Origin: a virus
Strand: one strand, 5' to 3'
DNA length: 20,976 nucleotides
IMG/VR virus record: IMGVR_UViG_3300037247_000994
Span: 1 to 20,976 of that record
Below the pieces are notes generated by a model. It did not search any database and was not told the origin of the DNA. It saw only the letters and a list, made by a program, of their open reading frames with translations. This document shows, in pieces, positions 6,295-12,637 of the stretch (within the stretch, counting starts at the first letter, position 1; every line of letters begins with the position of its first letter). A program made the translations under genes and the position numbers.

Positions 6295-7231
6295 GTTCCC
6301 CCCACGTTTCCGTCGAGCCACAGAGCGGGCAAGCTCCTAGCTCCTTCACCAGCGCGTTGTACTGATCCTCGACAGCCACGAGCGCGATTCGGGCCTCCTC
6401 GACCTCCTGCTCCGCTGCCTCGGCCGCCTCCCCGCGTTCCCGCGCGTCAATCACCGCGTTCACCACGTCATCCAGCACGGCCACGCGCTCCGACAGGACT
6501 TCAATCTCCTCCATTCGCGGGAGAGTCAAGTCGGCGATGAGCAGGGAACCGGCGATGTCTTGAACAATGTCGTCGGCCTGCCTGACGATGCCAAGTTGCC
6601 GATCAATGGTGCGCATCAACTTATTGGCCCGCTCCATAACATTGCGGACACGCCGCACATTCGGCAATTCACCAAGCTGCGCCTTTACTCGCTCGACCTC
6701 CGCCTCGGCCGTTGTGTGATCGCGCTCGACGCGCTTCAGATCGCGGCGGCAGTCCATCTGCCCCTCCACCAGCACCGAGAGCTTGGTGAGCTTGGCCAAG
6801 GCGCGGGCGGCGAGCGTCGAGGATTCAGTGAGGAGCAGCGGCGGGTCGTGCTGTGACTGGAATTGAGGCGTGAAGGACACGCTCTTGTCGATCTCGATCC
6901 GCCGAATGCCCAGCGTATTCGTGATCTCCTCCGGCACCGCGCGGCCAACGCGCGTGTACACTTGGTCATCAGATGTGTAAGTCGCGCCCTTGTCGCGGGG
7001 CTTCTCCCACTCGACCGTCTTGCCGCCGTCGAGCGTGAGCCGCACCCCCGCCTTCTGCTGCTTGTGACGGATGAAGCGTTGCCCCACTTGGTTGAAGCAG
7101 AGTCCTTTGAGCGAGCGGATCAAGGAGGACTTGCCGTTGCCGCTCGGCCCCACGATCACCGTGAAGCGGCCGAGCAGCAGGTCAATGTCCTCAAGGGACT
7201 GGTAGTCCCGTACCTCGATCCGTTCGAGCAC
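6284..7231 (-). CDS. Rad50/SbcC-like ATPase, N-terminal half ending at the zinc hook
   Basis: A 315-residue protein that starts like Rad50/SbcC: a strand-rich lobe with Walker A G28-P-S-G-N-G-K-S-S, a Q-loop region around FTPQFQSQHD, then about 130 residues of coiled coil (residues ~165-295). It ends with C301-P-L-C304-G, the zinc-hook motif found at the apex of the Rad50 arm, only 11 residues before the stop. No signature or Walker B motif follows; these lie in the gene at 3877-4578. The start is GTG 7231, adjoining the upstream stop, with GGAG about nine bases before it. Length is about half of a normal Rad50. The clean end after the hook argues for a true split and not a sequencing error. 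Confidence 0.87.
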   Translation of the reverse strand: MLERIEVRDYQSLEDIDLLLGRFTVIVGPSGNGKSSLIRSLKGLCFNQVGQRFIRHKQQKAGVRLTLDGGKTVEWEKPRDKGATYTSDDQVYTRVGRAVPEEITNTLGIRRIEIDKSVSFTPQFQSQHDPPLLLTESSTLAARALAKLTKLSVLVEGQMDCRRDLKRVERDHTTAEAEVERVKAQLGELPNVRRVRNVMERANKLMRTIDRQLGIVRQADDIVQDIAGSLLIADLTLPRMEEIEVLSERVAVLDDVVNAVIDARERGEAAEAAEQEVEEARIALVAVEDQYNALVKELGACPLCGSTETWGEHEH

Positions 7232-7522
7232 CTAGACCGGCTCCATTCCGGCGTCCGGCTCCGAGTAGATAACGATGGCCTGCGTCAACGTGGCAATGGC
7301 CTGCTGCACATCAACGTATGTGGACCACAACAGCAACGTACATGGCCGAGCGAGGTCGTCATCTCGGCGGTCGTGCTCGACGACGATCTCACTCAGGCGC
7401 TTGGCAGCGTCGGCCACGTCCGTGCAGGCTTCCTGCATCATCTCGGCTTCGACAGTGAGTGAGCACTCGCCGTCATGGGTGCAGCACTCCTCGCCATCAA
7501 TCAACCCACTGACCTGACACAT
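7232..7522 (-). CDS. Hypothetical protein
   Basis: A 96-residue acidic protein starting at ATG 7522, which overlaps the RecA stop as TAATG. The N-terminus has several Cys (C2, C13, C14, C20) with HDGEC, a possible metal site; the middle is a helix rich in Ala, Asp and Glu; the last third holds a hydrophobic helix around QQAIATLTQAIVIY. No family is recognised. Lying between RecA and Rad50-N, it is probably part of the recombination operon. Confidence 0.72.
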   Translation of the reverse strand: MCQVSGLIDGEECCTHDGECSLTVEAEMMQEACTDVADAAKRLSEIVVEHDRRDDDLARPCTLLLWSTYVDVQQAIATLTQAIVIYSEPDAGMEPV

Positions 7523-8607
7523 TATGCCACCTCCGGGAAGCGTTTGCGTACTGTCTCTGTCCAGAACTCCTCGCGGGCCGCCACAGCAATGCGCTCGCGC
7601 AGCCCCGGCGTGTCCGCGAGAATCTGATGGAAGTCCGTCTCATGGAACGACTCGTCGACGTCAGCCATCTTGAACCAGGAACCCTTCTTCTGGATCATGC
7701 CGAGCTTCACGGCAGCCTGGAAATGGGCGTGATCATCGTCGAAGCCGTAATCGAACGTCACCCGAATCTCGGCCTTGCCGAACGGGTTCGAGCACTTGTT
7801 TTTGCTGACCTTGGCGCGGGCCATGATGCCGTAGGCCGGACTATCCTTGTCCCCGCGTCGCAATTCCTGCGCCTTCCGCATGTCGATGATGGTGCTGGCG
7901 TGGAATTGTAGCGGGTGCTTAGCAACCATCGTGCTCGTATCCCCACCACGAACCATGCCAGTCTGGATATTCTCCTTGTTCTGGTTGACGATGACCAAGA
8001 CGATGTTCTCCTTGGCCACGATGGGAATGATGCGCTTCAGAGCAGCACTCATGATCTTGGCACCCTGCCCGATGGCCTGGCCTTCTACACCGAACTCGCC
8101 CTCAGACTCGGCCTTCGTCTGCGTACCGCCCACGCTGTCCCAAACGATGGTGGCCAGCGCGTCCGGCGCCTCCTCCCGCACCGCCTTGATGCTCTTTTCG
8201 ACCAACCGGATCGCCTCCTCCATCGTCTCCGGCTGCGCAATCAGCAGGTCTTCGCGGGCCAGGCCCAGGCGAGCAGCACGGGATTCGTCGAACGCGAATT
8301 CGGCGTCGAGCAAGATGGGGACACCGCCGCGTTGGGCGGTCTCGGCCAGCAGGTGCGTGGCAAGCGAAGTCTTGCCGGAGGACTCCCAACCACGCACCAC
8401 CGTCAGGCGGCCGACAGGGATGCCCGGCATGTTCAGCGCCAGATCGAGAGCCAGGTTCTGGGTCGAGAGATAGTCCTTGGCCCCGGCCACCTCGCCGGTC
8501 AGGATGCTCGATTCCTCGCCCTCGCTCTGGCGAATATGCTGGACTACCGCGTCAATGAGACGGGCGGGGCGCTCCTCGCCCGTCTCATCCCTCTTGCTTC
8601 GTCGCAT
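7522..8607 (-). CDS. recA: RecA/UvsX-type recombinase
   Basis: A 361-residue RecA-family ATPase. Walker A is G73-W-E-S-S-G-K-T80 (bacterial RecA has GPESSGKT), followed by LLDAEFAFDESRAARLG, the RecA DAE segment; Walker B is LATIVWDSV near 151-159, and the DNA-binding loop region includes IVNQNKENIQTG with the RecA-like N-Q. It forms filaments on ssDNA and drives strand exchange, here likely for recombination-dependent replication and repair. ATG 8607 directly follows the SSB stop. The sequence is closer in style to phage RecA than to T4 UvsX. Neighbouring SSB and Mre11-Rad50 genes fit the role. Confidence 0.94.
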   Translation of the reverse strand: MRRSKRDETGEERPARLIDAVVQHIRQSEGEESSILTGEVAGAKDYLSTQNLALDLALNMPGIPVGRLTVVRGWESSGKTSLATHLLAETAQRGGVPILLDAEFAFDESRAARLGLAREDLLIAQPETMEEAIRLVEKSIKAVREEAPDALATIVWDSVGGTQTKAESEGEFGVEGQAIGQGAKIMSAALKRIIPIVAKENIVLVIVNQNKENIQTGMVRGGDTSTMVAKHPLQFHASTIIDMRKAQELRRGDKDSPAYGIMARAKVSKNKCSNPFGKAEIRVTFDYGFDDDHAHFQAAVKLGMIQKKGSWFKMADVDESFHETDFHQILADTPGLRERIAVAAREEFWTETVRKRFPEVA

Positions 8608-9582
8608 CTAGTCCAAGTCCTTCACGCGGCCGCGGACTCGGCTGCTGCCGGAGTTACCCCCGCCGCTGGACGGCTTGGGCTTGCGGCTGCGTGGCTTCTC
8701 TTCCGGCTCTTCTTCCGGCTTCTCCTCCGGCTCTTCCTCCGGCTTCTCGCGGGCACGGCGTCGGCGCGGCTCTTCTTCCGGCTTCTCCTCCGGCTCTTCC
8801 TCCGGCTCCTCACGACGGCTCCGACGACGTGGCTTCTCTTCCTCCGGCTCGTTTTCGTCGTCGTTGTTGCCGTTATCGTCCTTCGACTCGGTGCGGCTGC
8901 GGCCGCCCGACAGGCCCTTGTACGTGCGCTCCATCTCCTCGTCAGTGAGGAAGCTCTGCACCTCGGCCAGATTAGGCAACTCGTACTCCTCGTCCGCGAG
9001 AGCCCGGAACAACTCGGCGACGCTGGCGTTGCGGCTGTCCAAGAGTTTTTCGGACGGGAATGGCTTCGGCCGCGTCGGAGTGGCATCGTACTTGGTGTTG
9101 ATGCCGCTACCGATCTTCTCGACGATGATGTCGAAGCCCTCCGTGAAGGACGTGAAGTCGCCGTAGTCCTCCTCGTTGAGCCAGAACTTCTTCAACTGCC
9201 GGAAGATCGTCTTGGGGCAGGGCCAGACCTGCACGCCGTTCTGGGGCTTCTCCAGATCGACGATATTGAGCAGGTAGCGGGGGCGGGCACCCATCGCCTC
9301 GGCCTCCGCCTTTTCGTCGTCGTCGCCCTTTGCAAGACGCTTCACCAGACGATCCATGTAGCAGGCCTCGGCTACGCCGGACATCACCGGACACGGCACG
9401 GCCCGCTCATCAGGGCCGACATTGAAGTGAGTCCCCGTGGCGAACCAGAACTCCTCCACGTCCTCCGCCCACGGCGGCATGACGCGGATGTGGCTGTCGC
9501 CCTCCGGGGGGTTCCAGAAGTCCGCGCCTCCCCCGACCGGCGCATTTTCAACCGCCTCTCGACTGGGCGTACCGTAGCTCAT
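8608..9582 (-). CDS. gp32-like single-stranded DNA-binding protein
   Basis: A 324-residue protein. Residues ~20-220 resemble the gp32-type SSB of T4-like and related phages: FWNPPEGDSHIRVMPPW near the start, then a probable metal site from H52 and Cys residues 64 and 74, and a YLLNIVDLEKPQNGVQVWPCP strand region. From about residue 225 it becomes low complexity: an Asp/Asn stretch, then alternating Glu-Pro-Lys blocks and Arg clusters to residue ~300, ending Ser/Gly-rich and basic. gp32 tails are usually purely acidic. ATG 9582 follows AGGAGGAGG. The role is to coat ssDNA and recruit recombination and replication partners. The SSB call rests on pattern and on position next to recA. Confidence 0.8.
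   Translation of the reverse strand: MSYGTPSREAVENAPVGGGADFWNPPEGDSHIRVMPPWAEDVEEFWFATGTHFNVGPDERAVPCPVMSGVAEACYMDRLVKRLAKGDDDEKAEAEAMGARPRYLLNIVDLEKPQNGVQVWPCPKTIFRQLKKFWLNEEDYGDFTSFTEGFDIIVEKIGSGINTKYDATPTRPKPFPSEKLLDSRNASVAELFRALADEEYELPNLAEVQSFLTDEEMERTYKGLSGGRSRTESKDDNGNNDDENEPEEEKPRRRSRREEPEEEPEEKPEEEPRRRRAREKPEEEPEEKPEEEPEEKPRSRKPKPSSGGGNSGSSRVRGRVKDLD
8665..8890. repeat. Degenerate in-frame repeats in the SSB tail
   Basis: The plus strand carries many imperfect copies of TCTTCCGGC and TTCTCCGGC, encoding Glu-Glu-(Glu/Lys)-Pro units on the minus strand, broken by Arg-rich blocks. Units are multiples of three, so gain or loss stays in frame. Confidence 0.85.
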
Positions 9583-9598
9583 GTGTGTGTTCCTCCTC

Positions 9599-9754
9599 CT
9601 ATGATAGTCGGCTGACGATCAGCGTCAGCAATGCGGCGACGGCCAGCCAGTAGCCAGTGCTAAGAGCCAGGGTCGCCAAATGGCTCACTACACGTTCGAC
9701 GGGCGTTTGCCCGAATTGCCAGCGCAACAGCAGCCACAGGTTGAGCAAGTCCAT
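9599..9754 (-). CDS. Small single-pass membrane protein
   Basis: A 51-residue protein starting at ATG 9754, or 54 residues from ATG 9763; both start codons overlap or adjoin the upstream stop at 9756. Residues ~23-48 are hydrophobic (STGYWLAVAALLTLIV) and fit one membrane helix, with a basic R-L-S end; an amphipathic Trp/Leu-rich stretch precedes it. There is no signal-peptide cleavage site to see. Phages often carry such small inner-membrane proteins of unknown role. It stands between the SSB gene and a small unknown gene, with a 16-base gap before SSB. Confidence 0.6.
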   Translation of the reverse strand: MDLLNLWLLLRWQFGQTPVERVVSHLATLALSTGYWLAVAALLTLIVSRLS

Positions 9755-9755
9755 G

Positions 9756-9995
9756 CTAGTCATCCTGGGCGCTGGATCGCTGCGCCCGCACCGCGTCCAC
9801 CAGCCGGTCGAAGTCGTCCCAGCTAACATCCACGGCCTTGCCATCGAGCACGATGCAGACACAGTTTTTGGTCAGCGTGAAACTGATCTCCTGTGTCTTC
9901 ACCGGAGCCGTCCGACTGAGTACCACTACCGGATAGATGGCTTCGTCCAATTTCTCCTCAGTGACCTCGATGTCAGTGCGCTCTTGCAACACCAT
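9756..9995 (-). CDS. Hypothetical protein
   Basis: A 79-residue protein starting at ATG 9995, with GGAGGAG about eight bases upstream and only one base after the preceding stop; the much longer in-frame reading to 10145 has no such site. It has a β-strand-rich middle (ISFTLTKNCVCIVLDGKAVDVS) followed by an acidic amphipathic helix, V-S-W-D-D-F-D-R-L-V-D-A-V. It is probably a small compact fold. No family is recognised. Confidence 0.7.
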   Translation of the reverse strand: MVLQERTDIEVTEEKLDEAIYPVVVLSRTAPVKTQEISFTLTKNCVCIVLDGKAVDVSWDDFDRLVDAVRAQRSSAQDD

Positions 9996-9996
9996 C

Positions 9997-10185
9997 TTAG
10001 TCCTCCTCCAGCTTGTATGCCTTGCGCATCCGCCGCGCCGTTCGCTCCAACAGCCGGACGGCGGCCTCCGCCTCTTCCAGCGGCCGGTTGAACGGCGTGT
10101 GTCCGCGCCGGGCACTCGATAGATGCCCGCTGATGGTCTCGACATCAGCCTGCGCGACCTTGAGTGTATCTGCTCGACTCGCCAT
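9997..10185 (-). CDS. Small helical hypothetical protein
   Basis: A 62-residue, basic and helical protein (LEEAEAAVRLLERTARRMRKAYKLEED), starting at ATG 10185 with GGGAGGG upstream and one base past the previous stop. The helix spacing suggests a coiled coil or helical hairpin around a central Gly-His-Thr-Pro turn. The function is unknown. It lies in the run of small genes between the possible UvsY-like mediator and SSB. Confidence 0.7.
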   Translation of the reverse strand: MASRADTLKVAQADVETISGHLSSARRGHTPFNRPLEEAEAAVRLLERTARRMRKAYKLEED

Positions 10186-10186
10186 A

Positions 10187-10651
10187 TTAGCCCTCCCTCC
10201 CCACAGCCGCCATCTCTGCGCGGTCGCGGTTATTCACTGCGATAAGCGCCTGGAGCCGCTGCTCTAGAGCGCGCTTGATGACACCGAGGTATCCGGCGTT
10301 GCGCCGGGCCTCGAACATCTCCTCCTGCGCCTCCTCGTACTCCGTCTCGCGGAGGATGCGGCGCTGGATGATGGCCTCCGTCACCTTCTCGTCGTCGTCG
10401 CGGGCCTCTCGCCGCAGCTTGTCGTCCAAGTCGGCCTCGACGCGATCCAGCCGTCGCTTCTTGGACAACAGCAGCACATCCGCCTCCTCCGAGAGAATCG
10501 ACCAGTAGGAGTAGAGCGACGGCTGCTCAGTAAGCTGCTCAATGACGTGCGTCGGATCGACCTTGAGCGCAGCGTAGGCTTCATCCAGGTCGAAGGGAAC
10601 GCCATCGACCTTGATCTCGCCGTCGACCGGCAGGCTCTTAGGCGCTGGCAT
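10187..10651 (-). CDS. Helical protein, candidate UvsY-like recombination mediator
   Basis: A 154-residue protein starting at ATG 10651 (GGAGG six bases upstream; the longer reading to 10705 is unsupported). Residues 1-35 are mixed; then comes LYSYWSILSEEADVLL and a long charged helix (RRLDRVEADLDDKLRRE), a KVTEAIIQRRIL segment, and a final helix with YLGVIKRALEQRLQALIAVN. This order, an aromatic helix followed by a charged helix, a variable linker and a closing helix, resembles the layout of T4 UvsY and of helical phage proteins found beside RecA and SSB genes. UvsY loads the recombinase on gp32-coated ssDNA. The similarity is of layout only, so the name is tentative. Confidence 0.7.
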   Translation of the reverse strand: MPAPKSLPVDGEIKVDGVPFDLDEAYAALKVDPTHVIEQLTEQPSLYSYWSILSEEADVLLLSKKRRLDRVEADLDDKLRREARDDDEKVTEAIIQRRILRETEYEEAQEEMFEARRNAGYLGVIKRALEQRLQALIAVNNRDRAEMAAVGREG

Positions 10652-11216
10652 CGGCCACCTCCAAGACACGCTCGATAGCGGCGCAGAGCGCGGGGATGTC
10701 CCCACGGACGCTGGGGATCACAACGTCGAACTCGGCCTCCTGCCATTCGCGCTCGCTAGCGTGCGACAAGCGCGCCAACGTCACCTCGCGGGGCTCACCG
10801 TGCGCCTCGGTATAGGTGAGCACGTCCTCGACGGACATGTCGACCTTGATAACGAGGAAGCCCCAGTCGTGCAGCATCTCGATCTCGTTGTGGAACCGCA
10901 CGTCATTGAACACGAGCGGACAGTTTGAGGCACCACGATGCAGATCAATCTGCTGCTCGGCCTGCCTAACCCAGTAGTTCGGATCAGTGGCCCGGCGGAA
11001 CTCAGTGCCCCAAACTTGGAGCACCGGCCGCACCTGTGAGCGCAGCGGTTCTTCATCCAGATCGGCGGGCGGGCAGCCTACCCCACGTGCGACTTCCTCC
11101 TTGAGCGCGTGAGCGAAGCCGAGGCGCGTGTAGTTGTACTTGGCGATCAGGTAATCGGCGATGGTGTCCTTCCCCGACCGCATGTATCCCGCGAGACCGA
11201 TGTCTGGCAACCCCAT
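10638..11216 (-). CDS. Deoxynucleoside monophosphate kinase (gp1-like)
   Basis: A 192-residue P-loop kinase: I-G-L-A-G10-Y-M-R-S-G-K16-D-T, in which G-x-x-x-(A/S)-G-K-D-T is the hallmark of phage dNMP kinases, then FAHALKEEVA, RPVLQVWGTEFRR and a V-F-N-D-V-R-F Walker-B-like strand. It phosphorylates dNMPs to dNDPs for viral DNA synthesis. Start choice: ATG 11216 or 11219; GGGGAGG lies five bases before 11216, which favours it, while 11219 gives a TAATG overlap. The open frame continues upstream but lacks signals. It follows a nucleotidase gene and overlaps the possible mediator gene by 14 bases. Confidence 0.88.
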   Translation of the reverse strand: MGLPDIGLAGYMRSGKDTIADYLIAKYNYTRLGFAHALKEEVARGVGCPPADLDEEPLRSQVRPVLQVWGTEFRRATDPNYWVRQAEQQIDLHRGASNCPLVFNDVRFHNEIEMLHDWGFLVIKVDMSVEDVLTYTEAHGEPREVTLARLSHASEREWQEAEFDVVIPSVRGDIPALCAAIERVLEVADASA

Positions 11217-11218
11217 CA

Positions 11219-11884
11219 TTACCTCCCCACCATCAGCGTAATGAACTCGGCGATGGAATCGACTTCCTCGATGCCGTAGGCACCGGCGCTCGTGAGGCAT
11301 TCGCCATCCGTCTCCTCCGCACGGCGGGTGAAGAAACGCTGGTTCCAAGGCTGCCGCAGGAGGTATACCTTCGCGGGACTCTGGAGCGCGATGCTCGTGA
11401 CATGGGCCACCGCGTCGTCGAGGTGGAAACGGATGTCCTTCTCCGTGATCACGCCCGCCTTGTCCGGCGTCAGGATCACGTGGGCCGGATCGGCGGGCAG
11501 CCCGTTCTTCATGAGCCATTGCAGCGTGATCTGCGTTAGCTCCACCGTGTTCTGTGATCCGAAGCTGAGGTTCCCGAAGAAGGAGCGGGAGGAGACCCAG
11601 AACAACTCGTGGCCCTGAGCGGCGGCGCGCTGGATAGCGGCCCCGTCCTCCGGCGACACCAAGCAGCCCAGCCCGCCGAAGAACTCTTCCAGATTGGCGC
11701 TGATGTACTCCCTCAGCGCCGTGTTGAGGGCGGCCTGGCGCTCCCGCATGAAGACGTCCAAGTCTTCGGGCGTCAAGTCCATCGGCTGTGAGAGCGGGCG
11801 GATACCGATCTTCTTCGCGGCCTCCGCGCGGGCAGCGAAATAGTCCGCGACCACGCCGTCGATGTCAAGTGAATAGCGTGCCAT
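11219..11884 (-). CDS. HAD-family nucleotidase-like phosphatase
   Basis: A 221-residue HAD-superfamily protein: motif I S-L-D7-I-D9-G-V-V-A-D, motif II W-V-S98-S-R, a Lys in TPDKAGVITEK (142 or 149) and motif IV F-H-L-D156-D157. The order and length fit 5'(3')-deoxyribonucleotidase-like enzymes, which remove phosphate from nucleotides. ATG 11884 has AAGGGGG about nine bases upstream. Its end overlaps the dNMP kinase start, so the two are likely made together; they may tune the dNTP pool or dispose of host nucleotides. The exact substrate is not visible. Confidence 0.83.
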   Translation of the reverse strand: MARYSLDIDGVVADYFAARAEAAKKIGIRPLSQPMDLTPEDLDVFMRERQAALNTALREYISANLEEFFGGLGCLVSPEDGAAIQRAAAQGHELFWVSSRSFFGNLSFGSQNTVELTQITLQWLMKNGLPADPAHVILTPDKAGVITEKDIRFHLDDAVAHVTSIALQSPAKVYLLRQPWNQRFFTRRAEETDGECLTSAGAYGIEEVDSIAEFITLMVGR

Positions 11885-12155
11885 CTGGTTTGACCCCCTT
11901 CTGCTGGCTGCGACTAGAATAGCGCCAGCGTTTCACTCTGGTATTACGGACTCCCCTCGTTTCGGCCAAGAACCGTTCCGCCTTCAGCGCGGCCTCCTCC
12001 GGGTAATGGGCGGCAATTCGTTTGACCCAACACTGGATGCGGAGCACATCATCGGTGTTCTCCCCCGGCAGGGTGCCAGGCGGATCATGCTCGACGAGGA
12101 TGTCGAAAAAGGTTGGTTGGCGAACGATGACGTTGGGTGTGTCCACGCTTTCCAC
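11865..12155 (-). CDS. Hypothetical protein
   Basis: A 96-residue protein with a GTG start at 12155, or three codons later at 12146. It contains FFDILVEHDPPGTLPGE, then a helix around QCWVKRIAAHYPEEAALKAERFLAE, and a basic C-terminus. It overlaps the nucleotidase start by 20 bases. The helix and the RVKRWRYSSR end suggest nucleic-acid or protein binding, but nothing specific is visible. It is the first clear gene after the repeat-flanked promoter region at 12157-12345. Confidence 0.68.
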   Translation of the reverse strand: MESVDTPNVIVRQPTFFDILVEHDPPGTLPGENTDDVLRIQCWVKRIAAHYPEEAALKAERFLAETRGVRNTRVKRWRYSSRSQQKGVKPDGTLFT

Positions 12156-12156
12156 C

Positions 12157-12243
12157 TTACAGGGCCTCTCCCTCGTAGGTCAAGGGCTTTCGGGGTGTTT
12201 GTGGTGTGTTGATCAAGTTGATCGTGTTGATGCCCTCCCTCAT
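12157..12243 (-). CDS. Possible 28-residue leader peptide
   Basis: An ATG at 12243 opens a 28-codon frame ending at TAA 12157, beginning MREGINTINLINTPQTPRK. It starts about 50 bases after the TATAAT at 12292-12297. No Shine-Dalgarno sequence precedes the ATG, and part of the frame is built from the GATCAAC repeats, so the reading may be accidental. It is listed because it fills the gap exactly up to the next gene. Confidence 0.25.
   Translation of the reverse strand: MREGINTINLINTPQTPRKPLTYEGEAL
12208..12231. repeat. Triplet of GTTGATC repeats, 9-bp spacing
   Basis: On the plus strand GTTGATC occurs at 12208-12214 and 12217-12223, and GTTGAT at 12226-12231, each starting nine bases after the last. 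The same motif in opposite orientation occurs at 12322-12345. Regular spacing close to one helical turn suggests a protein-binding array. Confidence 0.75.
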
Positions 12244-12291
12244 AGTGATCGCGCGCCCGTTAGGGGGGAACATCTCAGAAGAGAAGAGAGT

Positions 12292-12297
12292 ATTATA
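12292..12297 (-). promoter_or_regulatory. Possible promoter (TATAAT) between repeat arrays
   Basis: TATAAT read on the minus strand from 12297 to 12292, in a locally A/T- and purine-rich stretch. The -35 position at 17 bases (GGGGTC) is poor and there is no TG extension, so it would need an activator, or be a weak phage promoter. It faces the nucleotidase and dNMP kinase operon and lies between two repeat triplets. Confidence 0.45.
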
Positions 12298-12321
12298 GAA
12301 GCGAGAGCACGTCCGACCCCT

Positions 12322-12345
12322 AATCAACATGATCAACAGATCAAC
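12322..12345. repeat. Triplet of GATCAAC repeats, inverted relative to 12208
   Basis: On the plus strand AATCAAC at 12322-12328, GATCAAC at 12331-12337 and GATCAAC at 12339-12345, with spacings of nine and eight bases. They begin right after the last sense codon of the endonuclease VII-like gene (stop 12341-12343) and are the reverse complement of the array at 12208-12231. Confidence 0.75.
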
Positions 12346-12637
12346 ATTCCCACTTTTCCAGGTATGCGAGGGCAGATTCATGGAACCGTCGATTCTCCAC
12401 GAAGGCGAGTGCATAATTGCACCGGCGGCAGAGGAGGCCACGAACTTGCCCGGTGTCATGGTTGTGATCAACAGAGAGCCATGCTCGCCGACCATCCCGG
12501 TCGCGCGCCCGCTCCGGCTGGCGACAGATTGCGCAGACGCTTCCCTGCTCCTCGAACATCTGCCGGTACTCCACGATCCGCAGCCCATATTTTCGGAGTA
12601 GGTGCCTCCGCCGTTCGTAGCCAGTTCTAGTCTGCAA
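12341..12637 (-). CDS. Recombination endonuclease VII-like HNH protein
   Basis: A 98-residue protein with the endonuclease VII pattern: R-K-Y-G-L near residue 15, Q-G-S-V-C35-A-I-C38, then L-S-V-D57-H-N-H60, a T-G-Q-V-R-G-L-L segment and C70-R-R-C73-N74. The family (T4 gp49) resolves branched DNA; small phage versions may also act as nicking or homing nucleases. TTG 12637 is the likely start, overlapping the primase-helicase stop by 11 bases, with AGGGG about eight bases upstream. It is shorter than T4 gp49 and has no clear dimerisation extension. The family call is strong; its role in branch resolution is inferred. Confidence 0.87.
   Translation of the reverse strand: MQTRTGYERRRHLLRKYGLRIVEYRQMFEEQGSVCAICRQPERARDRDGRRAWLSVDHNHDTGQVRGLLCRRCNYALAFVENRRFHESALAYLEKWEC

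Noticed and set aside
6284-7231. Rad50-N as a truncated pseudogene.
   Set aside because: It ends cleanly after the zinc hook, overlaps the Mre11 start in normal operon style, and the missing motifs are found in an intact gene nearby.
7915-9615. A 566-codon open frame on the plus strand.
   Set aside because: It is antisense to SSB and the 5' part of recA, is Leu/Arg-rich low complexity over the SSB repeats, and has no domain. It is an open shadow frame caused by high GC.
9756-10145. The longer 129-codon reading of the 79-residue protein.
   Set aside because: The extra 50 residues overlap the 62-residue gene in another frame; GGAGGAG points to ATG 9995.
10638-11519. The longer 293-codon reading of the dNMP kinase.
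   Set aside because: The first ~100 codons overlap the nucleotidase gene, are Arg/Gly/Pro-rich shadow sequence and lack a start signal; the kinase begins at 11216 or 11219.
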